A stretch of DNA of 64,000 nt from Acridotheres tristis (taxonomy: Eukaryota > Chordata > Aves > Passeriformes > Sturnidae). Position 1 is the stretch's first letter. Each line of letters starts with the position of its first letter. The notes below the pieces were generated by a model. The model was not told the origin of the DNA and made no database searches. It saw only the letters and a program-made list of their open reading frames with translations. Location: positions 1,364,001-1,428,000 of the forward strand of contig CM072884.1 in assembly GCA_037013685.1 (NCBI GenBank). Direction: 5' to 3'. Shown in pieces: positions 22,952 to 35,239 of the stretch. Both the position numbers and the translations under genes were made by a program.

Positions 22952-22970
22952 GCTGCCCCCTGGCGGCCGC
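22952..22970 (-). promoter_or_regulatory. CTCF-type binding motif
   Basis: The - strand reads GCGGCCGCCAGGGGGCAGC, which differs from the vertebrate core CCGCGNGGNGGCAG by one tolerated base. It sits in a short GC-rich island between AT-rich flanks, between SERPINH1 and ADAMTS1. Binding is inferred from the motif. Confidence 0.6.
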
Positions 22971-23002
22971 ACCCGCACCCTCCGCACCGGCGCTCCCCAG
23001 CT

Positions 23003-23041
23003 AATTAAAATTAAAATGCAATTAAAACTTAATTAACCACT
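23003..23041. promoter_or_regulatory. Cluster of homeodomain-type TAATT/AATTA cores
   Basis: Several AATTAA/TTAATT cores occur within 40 bases right beside the CTCF-type motif. A near-palindrome with arms CATTTAAA (23,129-23,136) and TTTAAATG (23,148-23,155) follows. This may be a regulatory element, but AT-rich sequence gives such motifs often. Confidence 0.3.
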
Positions 23042-23210
23042 GGCGTGTGGTGGCAGAACTTTGTCCTGCAGTGATGCTGTACATGTGCTCTGTCGTCGCT
23101 GGTCAAAAACCAGCCGGATTCTTAAACTCATTTAAATTTAAGCTTAGTTTAAATGTGTCTTCTGTGGGCGTTAATGCCGAATTTCTTTATTCAAGTTGAT
23201 GAATTTTACT

Positions 23211-23320
23211 GTGCCCGGTGCTGGGCTCCTGGGGACAGGGAGCTCGCAGAGTGGATCCAGCAGAGGGATGCAGGGATGCTGAAGGGCCTGGAGCATCTCC
23301 CTGCTGAGGGAGCAGCAAAC
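23211..23320 (+). repeat. CR1 LINE fragment (3' UTR, upstream part)
   Basis: Sense match to CR1: 'ggtgctgggctcctggggac', 'gtggatccagcagaggg', 'gatgctgaagggcctggag' and 'catctccctgctgaggg'. The 3' end is missing. It is the only CR1 copy I see between SERPINH1 and ADAMTS1. Confidence 0.75.
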
Positions 23321-26300
23321 AACACGAATTTCAATGCACAGGAACCTCCTGCTTTATTTATAGCTTTGCAAATCATGCAGGAGCTTTTATTTTTGATAAA
23401 CACCGGATGCTGATGCTTACCAAATATCCTGTATTCGGATTGTTTTGCTAAAAATAGCTTCAGAGAAAGCAGGTCCAGCACTGGTAGTGATTATTCTGAA
23501 AAACCCCTGGGCTTGGCTACAGCAGAACCTGCAAACTTCTCTCAGCACTTTGTTCCTATGAACTGCACCCCCAGTGCTGCTCAGTCAGGTGCTACACACT
23601 CATAGCTAGCTTGTTCTTTTCCCCACCTTTCTGTCTCAAAAAGAGAACAGACTTTGGTTTTTTTTGATGTATAAGTATCCACAGCTACAAAGTGAAGAGC
23701 TCAGAGCATCTCCTCCAACACTTGTCTTCTTTATCTTCCCATTTAAAAAAAAAACTCAAACAAGCAAACCCCACAAAACTTGCAGTGCTGTCTTAATGTC
23801 CTGTTCTGTCTCTTGATATTCACATCCAAAATATTACACGTGTTGTTACACATGCAGGTAAATAGCTGTAAAGATTAATACATAGAAATAATGTATAATA
23901 TGACTTATATATAGATAGAGAACTACAATGATCCATAATGGCAGAAAGGCTTATTGAGAGAGACCATATCTTTCACTAGAACAACAAAGACCTGAAAAAA
24001 AAAAACAACCCACACGAGCTTTTCTTCAGGTTTGAAATGTGTAAAAATCTTTGTAGTCCAGACTACACTTGGCAAATTTTACCAGCAAATATTAAGAAAT
24101 GCACTTTCAGGGCAGACAAAACCCTTTGCCAAATCTGAATTATTCACCATCAGTTAGAGCCAAGAGGAGAAAGAACTAGAATGTCAAAAGGATTTATCTT
24201 ATTTCGTCTAAAATGGAAACAGTGACCCAAGTCATAAACAAAAGCCCTGACACAGACACATGCAAACAGTTCTTGCTCTGTTCACAAACCAGCAGGCAAC
24301 ACTCCACGGGCTAAAGCAGGGCAGCTGCCAGGTTTGAGTGTCCTCCACTTTTGGGACAGCTGATTTTTCCATGGACAGCATCCTGACTGTCTCTGGACAG
24401 TCCTGAGGTGCAGCTTGTCTGCTTGCACTGGTAAATTGTGCTGCATTTTAACCTTGCTAGAGAGGAGACTGAGTCAAGCTCAGATTTTGTGTGACATACC
24501 CAAGAGAGTAAGGGAGAGTCAAAACACCCAAACTGATTGCATTTCCATGCCCCAACCTTTTAAAAGATCATTTGGCTTCAAAAATATTTTTTAATAGTAA
24601 AATACTTTTAAAACTCCAGCTCTTAACTCCCTTATGTTAAAGATAAATGTTTCAACATCGTGGTCTAATATTTGTGCAACCAAACAACCACATGCAGCAG
24701 CATTTCTTGTAGAATCTTGCAGAATTAAATAGAGATTTCTGAAAATTGTCCATTTTCAAGCCATGAGTTTGAGTATTTTCATGTGATCGGAATCACCAGA
24801 GAGCCAAAGTGGACCAAGAAACAGCGTAAGCAAAATAGATGTTTAGATGACAGAATATATTAAACGAGACTGATTTACTGTTTGCAATTTATAGAAAGGG
24901 GAACAATCCCAACAGCAGCACGATAAATCTTGGTTTCTGGTACGTTTTTAGCCTCAGGAGATAAATGCTGTACAAAATGAACTCTTCAGCTCCTAACTCT
25001 CCTTCATCACTGATGAGATTTAGAAGGGTCAAAGGCTCAGGAGCACAGCTGGCTCCTGGTTTTTCCTGGGAAAACAGCAGGAGAAAATGCCAGGGATATT
25101 CTCCACAGCTCAGAGGGTGGAACTGGGAGCCTCTTACTTGGCAAGACCCCCAGGACAGGGTTTAGGACCTGACAGGTCCTAAGACACTCTGGAGGTGCAG
25201 CTGAGCCCTCCCCTCCATCCCAATCCCCAGCTGGGGCTGTTTGACACTGCAGTTCTCAGGATTTGGAGGGGGGTCAGGTCAAATCCATCTCTTTAACAAT
25301 TAGCATTACTGAATTTGTGATGCTTATCCTTTTCCTGCAGGTTAAACCCTCGAGTGACAACAGGAGGGCAGGATGGTAACAGCTAACAGAGAGGGGTTTT
25401 ATCCCAGAATTTTCTTTTGGGACTCCTAACAGCTCATTTTCAGAAGGGAGAGCAAGAACACAGCAGTGATGTCTTGTTCTCAACACCTCCAGCACACAGC
25501 AGACAGGGAAATCAGCTTGCAACAAGCAGAAATATTTCCTGACCCAGATTCAGGCATTTTATAAACTTTGAGCTTCTTGCTGGCTGCAGAGACAAAATGC
25601 TGTGCTGAAAGCAAGAACCACTGATAGCTGTCAGCAGCAAAGGTCCTTGCCCTCCCTCACTGTGCTTGGTTAAGGAAATTTGTATGGGATTTCACGACAA
25701 AAATGAATGCATTTCTGGGTCCTGAGAACCTCTCCACTAGATTTGTTCCATTGTTTCTGCTGGGCAGTGCAGAATGTTACACAACAAGCGTTTGCTGAAC
25801 GCTCCAACAGAAAGACACCTGAGCAGAGGAGTGGCATCCTCCCAAGTGACACGTCCTCCTGCTGCTCCAGGCATCTCTGCCTGCTCACCCCGTGGAGCTG
25901 GGAGGTTACAGGCAGCAAGGCAGAGGCTCTACACCCACAGCACTGAAATATGAAAGACCAACAAGTGTTTGAAAGGCAAATTTGAGGGGCTGAAGAAAAT
26001 AAAATAAATCAGTGTTAAATAATCCCCAGATAACAGCACTCTGCAGACAGCAAAAATAGAAATTACCCCGGACTGTTGTACTTTATTTTGAAGCTAAGGA
26101 ATACATTTAATTGTACCGCATTTGAAAATATCCTAATGTTTTCTCAGAACAGATGTCCAGTTTTTTGAAGAAGGCAATGTGGTCCATTACTGGCCCCATT
26201 CACTATCCATAACAAGAGGGTCTTTATACAGGGCTACAACATGAATGCTATGTGACACTTGAAGGGGAAATGATAGGGAATGGCTGCAGAGAGTATTTAT

Positions 26301-29300
26301 TTATTAGTTAACAAAGTGTTCCTATTTATTCCTTCTGAAGTAAAATGATTATTTCCAAAATTCTGATGACAGTTCTGGTGGCAGTGGTGTATCACTTTGC
26401 AGTCAGTGTCACAAGGCACTGTGAATTGCTCCTGTCACTGCTAAAATAAAATGCACCCCGTTATCTCATCCAACATGAATGATAAAGTTTGTTTTCCCAC
26501 TTCCACACCCTGAATCCTTTTCCTTTTTCCTGTTGCCATCCCCCCAACGCCCATCCCTGGGTGGCCCAAGCTCTGTCCTGTCCTGCCTGGGATGAGCCCC
26601 ACGCTCCCTGTGTGCCCTGCCGTGGTTTCCAAAGGGAAATAAAAACCCACCTGAGCCAGGACGGGCTCTGGAGGAGAACTGGGAGTCAGCAGGGTGAAAA
26701 TTCCCCTTGCTTCCCCCATGGCAGGGCTGTGTTTTTTAATAAATTCAGTAAAAAACCAAAAATGCAGCAGGGGCTGAGAATGACCCAGCTGAAAGAGTAT
26801 AATTGGATTTGGAGAGGGGAAGCCTGTTTCAAAAGAAAATTCCTGGGATGCTTGTTTTTAAAGGGGTAGCAGCAACCTCAAGAAAACAAGGAAGCAGCTG
26901 CTAGAAAATGAAGGGTAAAGCGAGGTCTGACCTCAGGACTTGCCCTGGTTCTGCAAATCTCTCACATCCTTGGGAGCAAAATAATCCTGAGCTCCAGAGA
27001 GCCCAGGTGAATCGCTCCAGACACTGCTGAGAGCACGAGATTCCCACTGAGGTAAAAAGGGCAAGTGCAGAAGAGCACAGGGAGACAGCTCCCAGAATAT
27101 TTCTGGGACAAGTTTTTAATTTGGTTTTTTAGATGCCTGTGACTCGAGCAAGCTGCAGTGCTGCTGGCAGCAGGTTGTTTGCAGTTGCAAGGCACAGCTG
27201 AAGGAGCAGGGCTCTCTTTATGCAATAATTCTGTGGAACCACCACGCTGAACACACTAGGGGGAAAATCCTAGAAAATAATATAAATCTAAACCTACAAG
27301 ACAGGCAAAGAAATATCACCATTAATGCTTGGTTTTCAGAGCAAGGGACTGTGAGAGAGCCAGCCTTGAATCTAAATCAAAAAGCTTCCAGGGACTGCAT
27401 AGTTCTGTTCAGAGAGAAATAGGGTGAGCCAAAATCAGAGGCAAATTAAGAGATGGCAAAGGGCTGAATGTCTCTATTACCCAAACAATTTCTTCAGAGG
27501 GCCACATTAATTCTGACCTCTGGGGGACTTGGCTCTGCTCTACAGTACCCATATTTTGCAAAGTTAAAATCTGCCTCACTGAGGGATTCAATGAATGTTT
27601 CTGCAGAGCAGCGAAGGGGTTTTTTTAATTTGCTTTGTTTTATCAGTTGATTTCCTTGCAGATCACACATGGGAAGTACAGAAGGGTTTTTTGCTCTAAG
27701 TGTACACGAAAAACGGAGGAAAAAATGTGTTGCTGTTTGCCTGGATAAATGTGGGGGAAAACTGGGTTTTTTGCCTCATGATTTTTTTTTCCCTGCAGGC
27801 CATCACTTTCAAGTCAACTGTATCTGCCACAAACTGTGCTAATTCATAAAAGAATTCATCAATTCATAATGCAAATTAAAGAATTTCTGCACAGCAGTTT
27901 TCAGCCTGGACACAAAGATACCCTGTGTTACATATGATTTCCTGGTGCCAGGGGACAGCAACGAAAGAGAAAACAATAGATGGATATATTGTGATATACA
28001 GACATAATAAAAAAGAAAAGGCTGATAAAAATCTTTCGATTCCAGCAGTTCCAGTATATGGTTTATGTTCACTTTTTACTACACCCTCTTCCTGTTTGCT
28101 TGAGAGCTTATCTTTGACGAAAAACATCATTGTTTAAGGTCTGAGTAATAGCCACAAAAACAAGGACAAGCTGAGAAGGACACAACAATTTCGATTTCTG
28201 TACAGCGATTGCATAAGTTAGACTTTTTTTTTTCCTAGAATAGGACCACTTTTTACATCTATATGTAAAATTTATCACCAATTATACAAAAGCAAACAGT
28301 TCCTGTTGGGTTACTTGCAATGACTAATGATAACTCTATCCTTAACTCCCTTTGGTATGGATTTGGGCTCATGTATATAAAACAGGTTTTTCTTTTAAGA
28401 CCTGAAGGAACTTTAAAATCAGGTATCTCAGCAAACTTTTGTACTATGGATTTCAATATTTAGTTTCTCTAAATAAACTCTTCTAAATTTTCTGTTTCTC
28501 TGCACTTCTCTGCAGAAAAAACAACTTGCTAATAGCGAGCATTAAGGGAAATTTGCACAGGAAGAGGCAAATCAAATCTCTGATTTGTTCAAACAGGACA
28601 CTCCCTTCCTCAATTTCCTACCTCCTTTCATTGAAGACTATTAAATTCAAATTACATCCTACAAATTGAATGAAACAGAATTCCTCTCTTACCCGTTCCA
28701 ACTTCATGAGTAACCCCATAGAGACACACACCCAATCATCTGAAAATTTATACAAAGGCTTAGCTTCAGCTATATTTGTCTTCATTGTATTTACTCGTGT
28801 CTAAATGCAAATGGGTCCCAAAGCACTTAAATAATCAGAAGTCTGAGTTGCCACAAGTGCTTCTTTTCCCCTTTCTTTCCTTTGGAATTCTTCCTGTCCT
28901 CCCTGGTGCACTGAATGTGTCTGAGCACGTTCTGCAGGGTCAAACACTGCCCTGCAAAAGTCACACTGAAATGTGACTTCTCCCTTTGACAGGTTTGTCA
29001 CAAGACACGCTGGGAAAGCACCCAGGTACTTCACCGGGAGTGAAAAAAAAAGGGGATTTAAAGGAGTCTGATTAATTGGATCATTCATCACCAAATTTGT
29101 CTTTGCAGCACAGCTAGCACTTGCTTCACAGTGATCACTGGCTATTTTACGGGGATGAATACATTTATTCAAAAATACTATTGCTCTATAAGCTTACAGC
29201 TTAGCTTCTGCACTTCTACATCTCTATTTTTGAATTTTTATTTTTTTGATTACACTGCATTTTCCCAACCTCTGTTTTTGAACAGGGAGGAATGCTCAGG

Positions 29301-30185
29301 TCCCCTATAACTCACTTGCCAAGCTGTGCCAGCTAATCCCTTTAAAGAATAACCTGGCTGGCCAAGGAGCAAAGCAAAGATTTGGCATTGCCAGCCTCGT
29401 GGAGCATCCTCCAGTGCCTTGAGTTCAAGGGGCCAGAGGTCACTGCTGAGCCTTCACCTCTGTGACAGCAGCACGCAGAACCAATTTCCTCTGGGCTTTA
29501 TTTAGCAGGCATGTGGCCAGCAGGGGAAGCAGCCCTTCCCCCAGATGTGCAGCATGAAAGGAATTATTTATCAGTGAGCTGCACAGCCGGGCTGTGCTCA
29601 GGACAGAGCAGGATTCTGTGGGACACAGCAGCTCTGCTGTCCCCTCAAACAAAGCCTTACAACAGCGACATTCAAGCTGATCTGTGCCTGGAGCCTGCTT
29701 TCTGCCATTATTCCCTTTCAGAGGACATTGATTTGCACCTATTTCTCAGCAGGATTCCTGGAGGAATGGGAGGATTCACAGGGAAAATGGTGGCACTGTC
29801 AAGGTGAGCTGAAGCAAACACCAGGGGATTCTGTCAGCCCAAGCCCCATCTCTGTTGACCACTCCATCAATCCCTTTAAGACAAGCATTTTTCTCCCCCA
29901 AAAAACCTCCTAAAATGGTGCTCTCATTGCTCTCATCGTTAAAACCCCCCAACAAAACATATGTTAAATAACTCTAAGCTCCTTTCCCAAAACAATTGGC
30001 TTTCTCCTTTCTCACTCTGGCCTTTGTTAAGGGAAGTAGCTCTGCACTTGTTTTGCATAGAAAAAATATCTCAGATATAAACCATGATAAATTGGGGGAT
30101 TGGGCAAAATTCTCTCCATTAGGGCTGCTTCAGTACTCTTAATTTTGTCCTTCACTCTAAAACCACCTGTGTCCTTTATAACAGC

Positions 30186-30236
30186 AACGAGCAAAAAACA
30201 AAAACCAAAAAAACAAAAACAAAAAAAAAAAACAAA
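30186..30236 (+). repeat. (CAAAAA)n-like low-complexity tract
   Basis: About 50 bases of A runs broken by single C residues. It is probably slippage-prone. Confidence 0.8.
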
Positions 30237-33200
30237 CCTCTCTTGTAAACCTTGCAATTGTAAGAAATATAACTAAATTTACTGATTTACTCAACTGACA
30301 GACTGAAAAAAGTGTAAAATCATCCTACTTGCAATTGGGAGAGCAAAAAGGTATTTCTGGAGGAGGCAGTTTAAGCAGAACATTTCATGTCTGGGACTGT
30401 AACTGAGCCATCCTAAACCTGGGCACTTTCAGACCCCAGGTTTTTAAATTAATCCTTTCAGATGCCTTTGAGAAATTGATGGTTTTATGCTCATTTTGCT
30501 AAATTCTAGAGATTTTTTTTTTTAACTGTAGAGCATTTCAAAGCATCCTGGCTTTGGTCCGAGTCAGAAAATGAGAGCTACAGAAATCTCAGTCTCTTCC
30601 CCCAGTCCCACCAGCTCCATCCTTTTCCTGGGACATCATGACACAATTATCTTGAGAATAGATGACTTTTTATATTTTCTTTTCCTTTTTTTTCCCCCTG
30701 AATTGTTAAGAAACCACACCAATAACTGTAAAATGAAACTGCAGATATTCACTGACTGAGACAGAGGCACGACATAAAAAATTTCAGAGCCCTGAAAAAA
30801 TAATTTCCCCCAGCAGGAGCAGGATTTTACAAGGAAATTTTTGGCCAACTGTAACTCTTGGCAGCACTGCCAGCTCCGCTTTTAAGAAATGATGTGCCTA
30901 TGCAAATCAGCCAGCTCTTGAAAATTCCCAACCCCCAAACGCTGCACCTCAGTCATGCAGCCAAAAGGAAAGTTTATTCCTTCGGTGTTAGCCATATTTC
31001 GAGTAATTTCCACAAGGATCTGTTTTGCCAACCTTGTACTTCTTTGAATGAATTAAAATGAGGGAAGGGGAATCTTTACACCCTAATTCTGCTCTCAGGC
31101 TTCCTGCAGTGCCACATTTCTCTCTGGCCACATCTTTAAGGTCATCAAAATGAGGTCCTGGGGGTTCAGTGACACGGACACAGGGATTTTTGACACTTTG
31201 AGAACAGGGATTTGCATGGCTGAACTTGGCTTGTCCCACCAAGCCTGAGCAGCGTGACCCCAGGCAGAGAGAGGAGGCAGAAATCTTGATGGTCTCAATT
31301 TCTACACCTCCCTCTCCTTCCAGCACGCCCATCTTCCTCCCCTGAGGAAACTGGGAAGTGCACTTTAGGAAGAGAATCATTCAACACCTCCTGTGCAGCT
31401 TTCCTCCCTTCCTGCAGGGCAGAGCTTGCCCTGCAATCCACGCAGGAACAGCTGTAGGATGCTCGTTTTAGCTTTTCCTCTGTCCCAACGCCTCAATCTC
31501 TGTGCGTTTGGATTTGGATGCTGCTCCACGTGGCCCCTCCCCAGCAGAGAAGCACAAAACAATCCCTGCTTCCCTTCCAACCCCAGCCAGCCTGTGATAA
31601 GAAGTCACATCAATATGCAAATTTTAAAATGAAACCTTAATTTTTCTTCTGCAGCAACAACAGCATCTCGATGACTTTTAAATTATACTCATTGTTAATC
31701 TCACCAGGGAATTTGAATTTTTGCTTCAAAACAGTTATCACATTATCTCACCTTATAAATTAACTTTCTCTCCCTCTTTTATTTAGCACTCTTTACCCAA
31801 GGAAAGTGCACATTTCATGATGGAGGAAAGGAAAAAAAACATAAAAAGAAAGCAAGCAGAAAGAAGATCATATGGCTCAGATACCAAGGCAGACTAAAGC
31901 TCTGCTCTTGTGCTTGAATAACACAAGGACATTTTATTAATGTAGAGCCTATCAGATCTGAAAGGCCTACTCAGCTACAGACAAAATTAAAAAAAAAAAT
32001 CACCTTCACCAATTCTAAACTAAAAGCCACAATAAAAACAAAACGCTTCCTTATTTGTGCCACTACCGAGATGAATAAACCATAAGAGATAAATTATGTT
32101 TACCAGCCGTTACAACACCCACTATTTCCTTTAGCACCTGCTAACAGCTTTTAAGAACACCTAATGTTTGCAGCATTGCACAATATTTACATTTCAAACA
32201 AAACACCAAAGCTTCCTGCTCTCAAAACAGTAGTTTCTGATAAAACCACTTCAAATAACACCCTAGCTCCTCCTCTGGAGTTCAACAGCATCATTTCACC
32301 ACTTGGTGCAAACATAAAAGAACAACAGAGGCCATAAAGGTAAGCACCCAAAATGCAGGAAATTCAGTAAACAAAGAGTGCATCACAAAACATCTTAACC
32401 CCGTCACTTACAGCAAACATCAGCCTGGAATGAGCTCCATCGTCGCGGTGCTGCAGCACAGAGGAACCTCACAGGGACAGGGAGAGAAAAGCACAGCTCC
32501 AAACACATCCAGCTGCTCCTGGTCAGGGGAGCTGCAGCCAGCGAGGCTTCCCTTGCAAGGGATAGTTATTTTATCTGCCACCTGGGTCACATTAAATTCA
32601 TCAGCAGGGACTGGGCAGGGAAGGTGCAGCAACCTCCTGTCATGGGATGCTCTGTGTTTTTCCTGCTTTTCCCTCCTGCTGTGCCATCTTTGCTTTCCAA
32701 ACACCTGGAGCAGATTGGGGAATGTGGGATATTCCAAACTGTGCTTGATAAATGCTTCCAGTCATAATTTTGACTTCATAATTTCTGCGCTGAAACCTCC
32801 TTGCTGTGACTTCGCAAAGAGGAACGAGCTGATTTTATTCCATTTATAAAGTGAATTTCATTGACCTCAGGAAACTTCGCTGCTATCAGTGTGTCCGCGG
32901 GCCCGGACTCCTGAATGGACACATTGCATTTATTGTGACTCTGTAATAATACAACACGCATTTCACTCCCAGCCTCTCCTCATCTGCCAGTGAGCAAAGT
33001 GTTGTGGAAAATCACTGCATCAGGAAGGACTCAAAGGCCATTGCGAAATTTTCCTTGGAGTAATCCGGTAATCTGGCAGTTCTGTGAAGAAGCATCTGTG
33101 ATGTGCAGACATCTCATTGCTAGGGAACAAAGCTCGCCTGTAGTTACTGCTTGATGTTAAATTTAAGCTCAAACAACACTGCTGTAACTGCTGCTCCTGC

Positions 33201-35177
33201 ATGACACAGCCTTACATTTGTTTGACATTAAATTCTTTAAACCCAGCATTTATTGTTTCCCCAAGCAATGCAGCCATTCTCAGATTTTAAAGTGCTGCTA
33301 AGTGTGCTTTTTAATCTTAGGCTTCCTCAGCTTCTCCATCCCAGACCGTGCTGAGGAGTGTGGGGTGGGTTTTATTATCTCCAGCCAGCTCCAGTGGGCA
33401 ACTGAGGTGAAATTTTGACTCCCTAGGGTCAAACGCTTATTTGGACGCTTATTTGTGAGAAGTGACGTCCATTAAGGCAGAGGCATCAGCAAACCTCATA
33501 TTCTACGGAGTGCCTGAAATGTTCTGAAATTTCTGACAGCCAAATATTTAAAAGCAGTGGATATGGCAGAGAAGGTGTGTTACACCCACCCTCCTTTGCA
33601 GCCCCAGCACTTTGTGTTGACATGAGGGGAAAAAGCAGGATTTTTCCTCCCTGAGAGGATTTCTGATTTCTTGAAACACACAAGAAAGAAGGATATTTCA
33701 TTTTAATTTTCTGCATGCGAATGCCTTTGCCAACACGACTTCAACCAGTGGAGCTATTTCTGTCCATCCGAAAATGCAAATGTAATTCAGTTCAGCAAAT
33801 TAAACTACCTTGTGGGTACAGCTTAGAATGCTGTCAGAATAGAAGGAAGGATTTGGGCCAGTGTAAATGCATCTTCATTAGGATTTTCTGCTGTTACAGC
33901 TATAACAAATCGAGCTGTGCTTTGCTTTCCCCTGTTCTCCAGTGACAGGACTATGCCAGCAATGCTTTTAAGAGCAAGCCCGACTCAGGCAGGTCTTGTG
34001 TGAGTCTGTCAGCCCCCAGCAAAAAAACCAAACAAGCTCTCACCAGTGAAACGAGAGCCAGCTACAATATGCATCAGGCTCCACTGAAGGAAAACATGAA
34101 GGAGATTTAGGCCACTGGACATTCAGGATACTCAGGCAAAACCCATGGCCATGTGAATTGTGTCAAAAAGCAGCTGAGCACCTCGCCCCAAAGCTAAAGG
34201 TTCTCCTCTGGAGTCCCAAATACTTTATCTTTTAGTAGCTCAGGTCTTGAGTAACAAATTATTTCCATCCTTTGAAGCACTTTCCTGGCATTCGGCTGAA
34301 ATTGAATGTGAATTGTAGGATCTGTTTTTCCTGGCGCTGAAAAAAATCCACCATCTTTTTATTTTCCACCACACAGCCCCACAAGAGGCCGTGTCCTCAG
34401 GGGAGAAGTACTGAAACTGTCTGGATAACACCAGGTCAAACCTCACTCCTCAGCTTGGTTCTCCCTAAAGGACCCTCCTTCATCACTGATATTAAATAAA
34501 AAGTGATTCTTCCTCAGAACAGACAGAGGAAAACACCCGGACAAAAAGTATAGTTACTTTATGAAGTTGCATTTTCTGCTCTCTGACAGTGCTCCTCTTC
34601 AGGTCAGGCCACTGAACCAATTCTGTGCTAAGTCTAATCTAAATTGTGTCCCCTCATGATTTATCAAGGTCCTTTATAAAGCTGTTTGAGCTGCCTCTGT
34701 TCTTGGAAACTGTGCCCTAATCACCCGTAAAAGCAGCTTTTCTGCTCCACAGACAGACTTCAGAACAGCCCTTTCCAGTGGGAAGCCCTTTCCTAGATTC
34801 TCAAGGGAATGTAGCGTGCGAATCTTGGCTTCAGTTTTTGTTTTTTGAACAAATAATCAGCGATGCCAAACACTGGATTCTTGCAGTGGCTCTGAGCTCA
34901 GAGCAGGTTCACTGCTGGAATGGATTTTGATGGTTCTGTGGCTCGGGGACAGCCCTGCATCCCCAGGGAAATTCCTGGAGCTGGGAAGGGGAACCTGGTT
35001 AGAGGCTCCTTTGCCAAGCCCCAAAGTGATGTCAGCAGTTTGATTTAAACCACCTGATGTTGCCAATCTCTCCATCTCCTCCAAGTCTTGACACATCCCT
35101 CTCGATGCTCCAAAGTGAAATGGCCAAACTGGCCCCAGCAACCCAGAGCCTGTTACACACCTGTCAGACATCCTGTC

Positions 35178-35239
35178 CATGAACCATGAGCCTTCATCCA
35201 TGATCCATGAACCTTGTCCATGATCCATGAGCCTTCATC
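35178..35239 (+). repeat. Three-copy tandem repeat, 20-21 bp unit
   Basis: Three near-identical units of the form CATGAWCCATGARCCTTSRTC are found at 35178-35198, 35199-35218 and 35219-35239. The middle unit is one base shorter. The consensus itself contains an internal CATGA...CATGA duplication. Confidence 0.85.
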
